Positions 1 to 5,644 of a stretch of DNA of 15,646 bases are shown here, in pieces. Under the pieces are notes generated by a model. It was given only the letters and a program-made list of their open reading frames with translations. It ran no database searches and had not been told where the DNA came from. Positions within the stretch are counted from its first letter, which is position 1. Each line of letters begins with the position of its first letter. The position numbers and the translations under genes were made by a program. Source of the DNA: Pseudomonadota bacterium (GTDB lineage: Bacteria; Chloroflexota; Ktedonobacteria; Ktedonobacterales; JACDGC01); NCBI GenBank assembly GCA_021323815.1, contig JAJPKG010000090.1, positions 1 to 15,646 on the forward strand, given 5' to 3'.

Positions 1-138
1 TATCAGCGCCAGGGCCAACGCCACGCCCAGCAACACGCGCCACGCCGCGCGCCGCTGCTCGCGTTTCAACGGCGGTGTCATGCCGGAGCGTGGCCGGGGA
101 ATGGTTGGTTGCGCTTGCACATCCGTCGCCTGTTGCAT
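1..138 (-). CDS. N-terminal fragment of a membrane-anchored protein, function unknown
   Basis: This is the first 46 codons of a minus-strand gene that runs off the left edge of the window. Translation from the ATG at 138 gives a polar, proline-rich stretch (residues 1-22), then a basic cluster with K25, R26, R29, R30 and R34, then a hydrophobic run from about residue 35 (VLLGVALALALI) that is still open at the edge. This is the pattern of a signal-anchor or first transmembrane helix with the N-terminus inside the cell. The start is supported by AGAGGA seven bases upstream and by a TGCTACAAT extended -10 further up. Too little is present to name a family. It is divergent from the gene at 386. 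Confidence 0.6.
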   Translation of the reverse strand, partial: MQQATDVQAQPTIPRPRSGMTPPLKREQRRAAWRVLLGVALALALI

Positions 139-176
139 CGCGCCGTCCTCTCGACTCGACGACCTCATCTGCTGCC

Positions 177-185
177 ATTGTAGCA
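177..185 (-). promoter_or_regulatory. Extended -10 promoter for the left-edge gene
   Basis: On the minus strand the bases read TGCTACAAT: a TGN extension followed by a hexamer matching TATAAT at 5 of 6 positions. The expected start of transcription is near 170, giving a leader of about 32 bases to the ATG at 138. No good -35 box lies 16-18 bases upstream, as expected for an extended -10 promoter. Inferred by eye. Confidence 0.45.
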
Positions 186-268
186 GAATCGCACGAGGAT
201 TGTATAGAGATCTGCCCTGCGTGATATCGCGTATTGCTGATGCAATCTTCTCATGTATGCCAACAATC

Positions 269-316
269 AACCCGGAGGGGTTTCTTTTTCGAGCCGGAGG
301 GCTTAGCCTCCAGCTC
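269..316 (+). other. Two adjacent hairpins in the divergent intergenic region 139-385
   Basis: The first hairpin has arms AACCC (269-273) and GGGTT (278-282) with loop GGAG, followed by TCTTTTT, so it resembles a weak intrinsic terminator read on the plus strand. The second has arms GAGCCGGAGG (291-300) and CCTCCAGCTC (307-316) with loop GCTTAG and one mismatch. No plus-strand gene in the window ends upstream. If transcription of the 386 gene starts before 269, the pair could form an attenuator-like leader, but I found no convincing promoter there. The rest of 139-385 shows only the minus-strand promoter and the ribosome binding sites. Confidence 0.3.
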
Positions 317-385
317 CGCACCTGCCGGTTTCATCATCTCTCCACAGAATGATCTTGTGAAACGCCCGCAAAGGAATCATTCCAC

Positions 386-1345
386 ATGTCGCTCAGTTCA
401 GTCTTCAATCATCATGGCAGCATCGTCGGCCAATATCTGTGGCAGCGCTATCACAACACGTCGCGCCTGGCGCGGGTGGCGAACACGCAACTGGCCCAGG
501 CAGGCACCGTGCGCCCGCAAGCCGAGGCATATCCCTGGGCGGTGGTGGCGCGCGCTGTCGGCTACCGGCTGCGGTTTTGCTGGGGCATGATGCCGCTGCG
601 CGATCTGCTGGCATGGCGCGGTGCACAGATGCTCGCCCAAACACCGGAAGCTCCCTATCCCCAGGCAACCATCGCCACGCTTTTCGCTGAACTGGAAGCG
701 GCCATCGCGCGTATCGCTCCCGCCGGGCGGCAGCCTGACGACGCGGATGAAGCGGAGATGGCGCGCATCTGCTATCTGCTGGGGTTATGCGAAGATGTCT
801 ATCGCGCCGGGCAATTTGTGACCACCCCACTGCTTGATCCTGCCCTGCCGCGTACCCTGCCCGGCTGGCTGGCGCTGCCCCCCGCTCTATGCGTTGCGGA
901 TATCGCGCTGCTGGCCCGCCGTTTCATGGCGGAGCACGAAACATTCCTGGCGCAGCCGGCGACGCTTTTCCCTACGTTTGGCGGCATGATGCCGCATGGC
1001 AGCGCATTGGGGCCGCTGATTATCGGGGACGGCCTGTATCTTATCAAGGCGACCACCCACCCGGCGATTGAGGCGCGCTGGCTGCGCGATCTGGCCGGCT
1101 ATGCCCTGCTGGACGAGCGCGATACGTATCATCTGCGGCAGGTGGGGATCATCGCGCCGCGCCAGGGGATGGTGCTGCGGTGGCCGGCGAACGATTTCAT
1201 TGCCGCGCTTGCGGAAACGCCCGCTGTGAATTTGCAGACTTTGCGCCGCGAATTTGCCGCCGTGAGGCGCGCTATTTCCCCATCTGCGAGCGCTGCTCTT
1301 GCGGTGGGATGGGCTGCACGCGCAGGCTTGCGGCAGCACGATTGA
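386..1345 (+). CDS. Uncharacterised protein, possible PD-(D/E)XK-fold relative
   Basis: The 319-residue protein has no signal peptide or clear membrane segment. The start is the ATG at 386 with AGGA about ten bases upstream. The most informative part is residues 195-275: a small-residue stretch (FGGMMPHGSALGPL), then GDGLYLIKATTHP, then an LAGYALLDERDTYHLRQVG segment and an ARQGM-like turn. From memory this matches a family of uncharacterised actinobacterial proteins with GGADAD-x8-D-x-KATT, which look like PD-(D/E)XK nucleases. In this copy the lysine remains but the aligned acids are L, P and L, so it would be catalytically dead if the comparison holds. Its 3' end overlaps the convergent response regulator by 74 bases. 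The family link is inference; the reading frame itself is well supported. Confidence 0.65.
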   Translation: MSLSSVFNHHGSIVGQYLWQRYHNTSRLARVANTQLAQAGTVRPQAEAYPWAVVARAVGYRLRFCWGMMPLRDLLAWRGAQMLAQTPEAPYPQATIATLFAELEAAIARIAPAGRQPDDADEAEMARICYLLGLCEDVYRAGQFVTTPLLDPALPRTLPGWLALPPALCVADIALLARRFMAEHETFLAQPATLFPTFGGMMPHGSALGPLIIGDGLYLIKATTHPAIEARWLRDLAGYALLDERDTYHLRQVGIIAPRQGMVLRWPANDFIAALAETPAVNLQTLRREFAAVRRAISPSASAALAVGWAARAGLRQHD

Positions 1346-1742
1346 CGGCTGATATGAGCGCGTCGCGGTCGAACGGCTTGGGCAGAATGAGCGCGCCCAG
1401 TTGTGCCGCCAGTTGGCGCAGCACGGGAAACGCGACAATGGGTTTGCCGGTCATCAGCACATAGGCGTTGCTGACCGCCATGTGATGGTTGCGCGCTGCA
1501 ATCCCCAGCAGCGACGCGCCGTCTAGCTGGGGCAACAGAATATCAAGCAGCACCACCAGATGCCCCGTGTGATTTTGCATGATCTCGAGCGCGCTCACCC
1601 CGTCAGCCGCTTCCAACGTGCGATAGCCGGCATCGCGCAAAATCTCGCGCGCCAGATCGCGGATGTCGGCATCATCATCAACAATGAGCACCGTTGCCTG
1701 GCGCGCGTCAGCGTGTTGTGAGGATGTCTCTTCGTGCGCCAT
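1272..1742 (-). CDS. Stand-alone response regulator receiver protein (CheY-like)
   Basis: The 156-residue protein is one receiver domain (residues about 16-140) with short tails and no output domain. Visible key residues are the acidic pocket D22-D24 in VLIVDDDADIRDL, phospho-acceptor D67 in VVLLDILLPQLDG, switch threonine T98 in VLMTGKP and the conserved lysine K122 in LPKPF. It should be phosphorylated by a histidine kinase or hybrid kinase and signal by protein contact; no kinase gene is in the window. A GTG at 1754 would add four residues, but that GTG lies inside the AGGTGG that sits eight bases before the ATG at 1742, so I chose 1742. It follows the 1852-2562 gene after 109 bases and its last 74 bases overlap the end of the gene at 386-1345. 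Confidence 0.9.
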   Translation of the reverse strand: MAHEETSSQHADARQATVLIVDDDADIRDLAREILRDAGYRTLEAADGVSALEIMQNHTGHLVVLLDILLPQLDGASLLGIAARNHHMAVSNAYVLMTGKPIVAFPVLRQLAAQLGALILPKPFDRDALISAVNRAAASLRVQPIPPQEQRSQMGK

Positions 1743-1851
1743 GTCTGCTTCCACCTGAAAGAGTATGAAGAATCGGTCGCCTCAACGGTTGGCCTACATC
1801 ATCAGGCAGAGAGCAATTTTGATACCAACCTGAGCCGGAAACCGGGATATG

Positions 1852-2562
1852 TCATGAAAGCACTGCGGTGCTATCCACGTGCCCCTCTTGCGCTCCTGGG
1901 TTAAACACGATGACGCGCCGCTGATCAAAGACCACGCGCGAGTCTTCCGGCATCGCCAGATATTCCACGATGCGCGGATCGCGCTCGGAAAGATAGACCA
2001 GGTGCAGCGAGGCCAGCTCGTTGACATCGTTGTGGTCGTGCGTGCTGCTGCCGCACCCTACGAACCAGCCGCTTTGGTCCGCCTGGCGTGCTTTGATGCG
2101 GTCAAAGACCAGCACACGCCAGGGCGCATTGGGCGAAAGCCGCCGACAGATGACGGCGCGCTCCGAACGGTGCGGGTGGTGCGCCGGGCTGCTCAAGCCG
2201 TTGCGTTTCACCGCTTCGTCTTGCGAGCGCAAGATCTGGATGGCTTTGGCCGCACCGCGCGCAAAGGTATCGCTTGTCGTGGAATAGGGATCTTCCAGTT
2301 CTTCGATGGAAAGCGCCGCGTCGCCCTCATCTTGCACGAAGCGCAGGGTGGACCAGCCATAGCGCATCGTCTCGCCCGGCTTGATCTTCTGGCGCGACGA
2401 CGCGATGTAGTCGCCGATATAGCGCAGCACGCGCTCAGCCTGATCCGGCGTGACGCCTCCCACCAGTTCCAGCGCGCACTCGCGCCCGTTGATTGACGCC
2501 AATCCGTCTGTAATGACCCGCTGCAACCCATCAGGTCGCGTCTCAAGCCGAAACTGCGACAT
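1852..2562 (-). CDS. DUF2185/Imm33-like domain protein, function unknown
   Basis: The 236-residue protein has no signal peptide. The N-terminal half (about 1-125) is not recognised. The C-terminal part (about 140-225) has the pattern RVLVFDR..., then SGWFVGCG, then a D/N/H-rich stretch (HDHNDVNE), then LHLVYLSERDPRIVEYLAMPEDS. This resembles DUF2185 (immunity protein 33-type) domains, where an SGW followed by an acidic stretch precedes a DP-I-LL-P-GS segment. Such domains are found in predicted immunity proteins of polymorphic toxin systems and in stand-alone proteins; no toxin partner is next to it. The ATG at 2562 is chosen because AGGGGG lies six bases upstream; a TTG one codon earlier is less likely. 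Family assignment is by pattern and moderate. Confidence 0.65.
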   Translation of the reverse strand: MSQFRLETRPDGLQRVITDGLASINGRECALELVGGVTPDQAERVLRYIGDYIASSRQKIKPGETMRYGWSTLRFVQDEGDAALSIEELEDPYSTTSDTFARGAAKAIQILRSQDEAVKRNGLSSPAHHPHRSERAVICRRLSPNAPWRVLVFDRIKARQADQSGWFVGCGSSTHDHNDVNELASLHLVYLSERDPRIVEYLAMPEDSRVVFDQRRVIVFNPGAQEGHVDSTAVLS

Positions 2563-2598
2563 CAATCGCCCCCTGTGTTTCCAGATAGCACACGCCCT

Positions 2599-2622
2599 AT
2601 TGCATACGATATTGTATACGAT
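2599..2622. repeat. Tandem 12-base direct repeat, possible operator
   Basis: Two copies sit end to end: ATTGCATACGAT (2599-2610) and ATTGTATACGAT (2611-2622), identical at 11 of 12 positions. They cover the predicted -10 box and start site of the minus-strand DUF2185-like gene and contain the palindrome GTATAC in the second copy. Spacing of 12 bases puts the copies a little over one helical turn apart, as for adjacent dimer sites. A binding function is inferred. Confidence 0.5.
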
Positions 2623-2639
2623 CTCGGTTGATCTGAAAA
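2611..2639 (-). promoter_or_regulatory. Sigma70-type promoter for the DUF2185-like gene
   Basis: On the minus strand, TTTTCA (2634-2639, 4 of 6 to TTGACA) and TACAAT (2611-2616, 5 of 6 to TATAAT) are separated by 17 bases. The predicted transcript start is near 2604, about 42 bases before the ATG at 2562. The -10 box lies in one copy of a 12-base tandem repeat, so a repressor bound there could block transcription. Confidence 0.45.
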
Positions 2640-2646
2640 GCGCGTG

Positions 2647-3741
2647 TTATCCAAAGGTCAGCGTCATCGCCGGCTGGGCAATGTCGATATTGCTGGGCGC
2701 GTCTAGCGCGGCATGCAGGGCGCGGCGCAGGTGGTGGTCGCTGACCGGGCCGGTGGCGGGGTTGACGTTGCGCGTGGCGGCCTCGCCCCTTGTCCACGTG
2801 CCGTCCGGCAGATGGCGGTCGTTCCAGCCGGAATAATGCATGATGCGCGTCGCTTCCGGCTGCCACGCGGTGATGAGATCGCGCACGCCATAGCCGTCCG
2901 GCTCACCCTCGAAGCTGATATGCCCCGGTCCTGGCCGCCAATGAGTCATCTCGATCAGCAGCAGGCTGAGGTCGCGCATCTTCTCTGCCAGCGCCCCACT
3001 CAACGGATCAAGCTCGACCCCTTTCCAGAAATTGCCCGGCTGGCCGGCGGGAAAATGGTGCAGATCCCAGCAGCAGGCGACGCGGATAGGATCGCCCTGC
3101 GTCTGGCTGCCACTGGGCCAGAACTCGAAGAGGTAATTGACGCTGCCGGCCAGGTGTTCGGCGGGGATCGGCGTTACCAGCAGCGCGGGATGCAGTTCCA
3201 CCGCCGAGAGCGAGAGCGCGGCATCGGTGAGATCCTCGAACTGCATGCGCTCGTGCGACCACCGCATGAATCCCCCCTTCGCTGGATTGTCGGGGTTGGG
3301 GCCGATGTAGTTCTGCCAGGTGTGGCGCGTGGTGAAGACCGGCAGCGGCCAGGGCTGCTCGCCGGCGGCGAAATCCCCCGCCTGGCGCGCTTTTTCCAGG
3401 GAATGCGTCAGGCCGTCCAGCCCGGCGATGTGGTCCAGGTGGCCGTGCGTCACCAACAGGCGCGAGATCGGTTGGTTGTGCGCGGGCGTCGGCAGCGCCA
3501 GGTTATTCATCACTCCCATGCCGATGTCGATGAGCGTGTGGTCAATGGCGACGCCGTCTTGCTCGATCACCAGCGAAGCGGCGGTGTGCGCCTGCCTTAC
3601 CCACGCCAAGAGATCCGCCATGTCTTGCGGCGACGGATGTTCGGGCAGCTGCGGCTCCGCGCAGCGCGCGCAGGGGCAACCCGGCTCGCGGATGAATGCC
3701 GGCCCCGCGCCATGCACCACGACGTGTAATTTCAAGGGCAT
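2647..3741 (-). CDS. Metallo-beta-lactamase-fold hydrolase with PhnP-like cysteine cluster
   Basis: The 364-residue protein belongs to the metallo-beta-lactamase fold: THGHLDH at residues 98-104 supplies H99, H101, D103 and H104 for a two-metal site, with later histidines in GHISF and MHYSGWND as likely further ligands. Near the N-terminus GCPCARC (C22, C24, C27) resembles the structural zinc site of the PhnP cyclic-phosphodiesterase branch, which favours a phosphodiester or related substrate over a beta-lactam. The substrate is not known. Translation could open further upstream (3804), but that stretch is only the intergenic hairpin read in frame; ATG 3741 has GAGG five bases upstream. It follows the hicAB frame after 59 bases on the same strand and may be co-transcribed with it. 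Confidence 0.8.
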   Translation of the reverse strand: MPLKLHVVVHGAGPAFIREPGCPCARCAEPQLPEHPSPQDMADLLAWVRQAHTAASLVIEQDGVAIDHTLIDIGMGVMNNLALPTPAHNQPISRLLVTHGHLDHIAGLDGLTHSLEKARQAGDFAAGEQPWPLPVFTTRHTWQNYIGPNPDNPAKGGFMRWSHERMQFEDLTDAALSLSAVELHPALLVTPIPAEHLAGSVNYLFEFWPSGSQTQGDPIRVACCWDLHHFPAGQPGNFWKGVELDPLSGALAEKMRDLSLLLIEMTHWRPGPGHISFEGEPDGYGVRDLITAWQPEATRIMHYSGWNDRHLPDGTWTRGEAATRNVNPATGPVSDHHLRRALHAALDAPSNIDIAQPAMTLTFG

Positions 3742-3765
3742 ATTGGCCTCACAGAAATAGCGCAG

Positions 3766-3794
3766 GAAGCCCCCATCTTGGAAGCGGGGGTTTC
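3766..3794. repeat. Imperfect hairpin, possible IS200/IS605-type end remnant
   Basis: Arms GAAGCCCCC (3766-3774) and GGGGGTTTC (3786-3794) pair over nine bases with one G-T pair and an 11-base loop; TGACAA follows on the plus strand. No T-tract follows the stem on the minus strand, so it is a poor terminator for hicAB. C-run/G-run hairpins of this kind occur at the ends of IS200/IS605 elements (known from general experience); no tnpA or tnpB is in the window. Confidence 0.3.
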
Positions 3795-3800
3795 TGACAA

Positions 3801-4034
3801 TCAACTGGCAGATTGGACTTCGGGGTAACTGCCCTGATAAAACTGTGGTGGTGGAATCGGATCGCCATCAGCTTGCGCCGTCTCGATCCATTGCTGGATG
3901 ATGATCTGCGCTTCCTGAATAGCGGCTTCCGGCGTGGGGCCATCAGCCAGCGCGCCCGGCAATTCCGGCACGCGGACAATCCACGCCTGATCTCGTTCGC
4001 TCCATGCCAATTCCATCCGATATTTATAATCCAT
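3801..4034 (-). CDS. hicB: HicB antitoxin from the internal start
   Basis: Initiation at the ATG at 4034 would give a 77-residue free HicB antitoxin nested in the 3' half of the hicAB frame. HicB normally folds as a partial RNase H-like domain and covers the HicA active site. The start is supported by a near-perfect AGGAGG eight bases upstream, stronger than the site in front of the whole frame, and MDYKYRMEL is a typical HicB opening. Free antitoxin in excess would neutralise the HicA part of the fusion. That both products are made is inferred. Confidence 0.6.
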   Translation of the reverse strand: MDYKYRMELAWSERDQAWIVRVPELPGALADGPTPEAAIQEAQIIIQQWIETAQADGDPIPPPQFYQGSYPEVQSAS

Positions 4035-4304
4035 GCCTCCAACCTCCTTTATGGCATGCTCGTCATGCCCGTACTGCTTTAGAATAACACGGATCTGCTC
4101 GACTTGATAAGCTTTCGCTTTACCATTGCGAGGCTGAATGTTGATGCGTTCACGCACGCCCTGCTTGCGAAAGATATGATGATCGCCGCGAATTGTTTCA
4201 GTGAAGCCCAAGCGCGTCAGCAATCCGCGCAGTTCATCAAAATCGATGTTCTGATCGGCATGACCTGAAAGCACCTTCTGCAAAAATCTATCCCAACGGG
4301 ACAT
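3801..4304 (-). CDS. hicAB: HicA toxin and HicB antitoxin in one reading frame
   Basis: The 167-residue frame joins two proteins that are normally separate. Residues 1-80 are a HicA mRNA interferase: DFDELRGLLTRLGF, the active-site region GDHHIF with H42-H43 (more often GSHH), and INIQ...KAKAYQVEQIRVIL. Residues 91-155 are a short HicB antitoxin of the UPF0150/DUF1902 type: MELAWSERDQAWIVRVPELPGALADG, then a helix with EAAIQEAQ and an IPPP turn. No DNA-binding domain follows. There is no stop between the halves; about ten residues link them. An AGGAGG and ATG precede the HicB part, so both a fusion and free HicB may be made. The upstream RBS of HicA is weak. Base composition is lower in GC than the neighbours (27 of 60 bases at 4081-4140), which suggests transfer. 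A sequencing indel that removed the HicA stop is the main alternative. Confidence 0.8.
   Translation of the reverse strand: MSRWDRFLQKVLSGHADQNIDFDELRGLLTRLGFTETIRGDHHIFRKQGVRERINIQPRNGKAKAYQVEQIRVILKQYGHDEHAIKEVGGMDYKYRMELAWSERDQAWIVRVPELPGALADGPTPEAAIQEAQIIIQQWIETAQADGDPIPPPQFYQGSYPEVQSAS
4043..4048 (-). promoter_or_regulatory. Internal Shine-Dalgarno site for HicB
   Basis: On the minus strand AGGAGG lies inside the hicAB coding frame (codons for K-E-V) with eight bases to the ATG at 4034. It is one of the best ribosome binding sites in the window and argues that HicB can be translated alone. Confidence 0.65.
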
Positions 4305-4375
4305 CCCAGCAATTTCTTCTGCGCGCAGGGAGCGATTGGATGTTCAATTCTCTCTGCGAGTCGTGGTGGTGCTGT

Positions 4376-5374
4376 CTATCCATGCACCACTTCCGGCACA
4401 GGCTGCGGCAGCAGCAGCGCGCGGCGGCGAAATTCGTTGCAGATCTCGCGGATGGCGGGTTGGTCTAGCCGGTTGTCGGGGTGATGCGCCAGCAAGATCT
4501 GGACGTACACTGGCTCTTCGGCGAAGTTGACGATGGCCAGTTCGCCTGCCTGCACCTCGTGCGCCAGGGCGAAATAGGGCAGCATGGCCACGCCGGGGCC
4601 GGCCTGCACGGCGGATTTCACCGCCTCGATGTTCGAGAAGGCGTCGCGCCGCTGGATGGGAATATTCGCCCGGCGCAGCAGCCCCTCGAAGATGGCGCGA
4701 TAGGTGGATTGATCTTTGTCCAGCACGATCACCTCGTCGCGCAGTTCGTCGATGCTGACCGGCTCGGCGCGATGCGCGAAACGATGATTGGGATTGGTAA
4801 ACAGGCACATGGGGCTGCGTGCGATGGGTTCCACCACCAACTCCCGGTCGGTATAGGGATCGCGCTCGATCAGCAAGCCCAGCGCGGCATGTTTCAGGCT
4901 GACCTCTTTGCGCACCACCGCGCTGCGGGCGGTGAAAAAGCGCCAGCCGCCCGGCGGCAAGATGCCTCGTTCGTGCATGGCGGAGCGCACCCCGGCCAGC
5001 AGCCCCGTCGCCAGGCTTTCCGGCAGCGCCACCACGATCTGCCCGCGCGTGGAAGGCACCGTCATGGTCGTCAGCAGATCGTCGAAGGCGGCGACGATCT
5101 GCTGCATATAGGGCAGATGGCGCTCGCCCACCGCCGTCATGCGCGGTGTCAGGCGCAGGTGCGGCTGCGAACGCTCAAACAACTCGTGCCCAAACCATTC
5201 TTCCAACAGGCGGATGCGCTCGCTGAGCAGATCCTGGCTGACACCCAGACGACGGCTGGCCTCGGCGATGGTGTGCCAGCGGCGATAAGCCAGCACCGCC
5301 TCGAACCATTCGATGCGCGGGCGACGCTGCCGCCCACTGCCATTCGCCTCGGACTCTTGCGCAGTACCAGCCAT
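4376..5374 (-). CDS. LysR-family transcriptional regulator
   Basis: The 332-residue protein has an N-terminal winged helix-turn-helix (about residues 20-83: IEWFEAVLAYRRWHTIAEAS, then RRLGVSQDLLSERIRLLEEWFG, then LFER and LTP) followed by a LysR substrate-binding domain (about 110-325, with QIVVALPESLATGLLAG and GPGVAMLPYFAL). Length and order are normal for the family. An ATG at 5389 would add five residues, but AGGGG lies seven bases before the ATG at 5374, so I chose 5374. It is transcribed away from korA-korB across 270 bases, the classic arrangement in which a LysR protein controls the divergent operon and itself. The ligand is unknown; a 2-oxoacid or CoA-linked metabolite is a guess from context. 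Confidence 0.9.
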   Translation of the reverse strand: MAGTAQESEANGSGRQRRPRIEWFEAVLAYRRWHTIAEASRRLGVSQDLLSERIRLLEEWFGHELFERSQPHLRLTPRMTAVGERHLPYMQQIVAAFDDLLTTMTVPSTRGQIVVALPESLATGLLAGVRSAMHERGILPPGGWRFFTARSAVVRKEVSLKHAALGLLIERDPYTDRELVVEPIARSPMCLFTNPNHRFAHRAEPVSIDELRDEVIVLDKDQSTYRAIFEGLLRRANIPIQRRDAFSNIEAVKSAVQAGPGVAMLPYFALAHEVQAGELAIVNFAEEPVYVQILLAHHPDNRLDQPAIREICNEFRRRALLLPQPVPEVVHG

Positions 5375-5431
5375 AGGTGCTCCCCTCATTTCTCAAATCT
5401 GGCGGCGATGCCCGACTCACCATTTCCCGTC

Positions 5432-5440
5432 ATTATAGCA
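5432..5440 (-). promoter_or_regulatory. Promoter of the lysR gene, extended -10
   Basis: The minus strand reads TGCTATAAT, a perfect -10 hexamer with TGN extension. CCGACA (4 of 6 to TTGACA) lies 18 bases further upstream. The expected start is near 5425 with a leader of about 51 bases. It is the best promoter match in the window. Confidence 0.65.
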
Positions 5441-5482
5441 CCAATCCCGCGAAAATGTCGGATTTTACCGCAGGGCTACGAG

Positions 5483-5522
5483 TGGGCATTATTCGGGGCA
5501 GATGTTATCATACCTGTATACA
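5483..5522 (+). promoter_or_regulatory. korA promoter region with a palindrome
   Basis: TGGGCA (5483-5488, 4 of 6) and TATCAT (5506-5511, 5 of 6) are 17 bases apart, and TGT before the hexamer makes it an extended -10. The predicted start near 5518 leaves a leader of about 127 bases before the ATG at 5645. An eight-base palindrome TGTATACA (5515-5522) overlaps the start and could be part of a regulator site. No clean LysR T-N11-A dyad was found, so the operator remains open. Confidence 0.4.
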
Positions 5523-5644
5523 TATCGACATGGACAATGCTGTTCGTCCCGGCAATGTGTCGCCCGGCCTGCCGCCTGTTTCGCTCAGGGGCCGCGCACG
5601 TGGTCAGGATGTCAAGTCCTCACACACAAGGAGACCGGCTCAAG

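Noticed and set aside
1815..1826. TGGTATCAA on the minus strand as promoter of the response regulator
   Set aside because: The hexamer matches only 4 of 6 and there is no -35 box; the gene may be read from the promoter near 2611 instead.
2713..3729. A 338-codon plus-strand frame opposite the metallo-hydrolase
   Set aside because: The minus-strand gene has the THGHLDH and GCPCARC motifs and a good ribosome binding site; the antisense frame has none.
3742..3804. N-terminal extension of the metallo-hydrolase starting at 3804
   Set aside because: The added residues translate only the intergenic hairpin, and ATG 3741 has a proper ribosome binding site.
5455..5531. ATGTCG and CGACAT as distant half-sites for the LysR protein
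   Set aside because: They are separated by more than 60 bases and match no T-N11-A geometry; chance is likely.
4481..5644. Upstream extension of the korA frame giving a 998-residue protein
   Set aside because: The extension is antisense to lysR and unlike any oxidoreductase; AAGGAG before ATG 5645 and family length fix the start.
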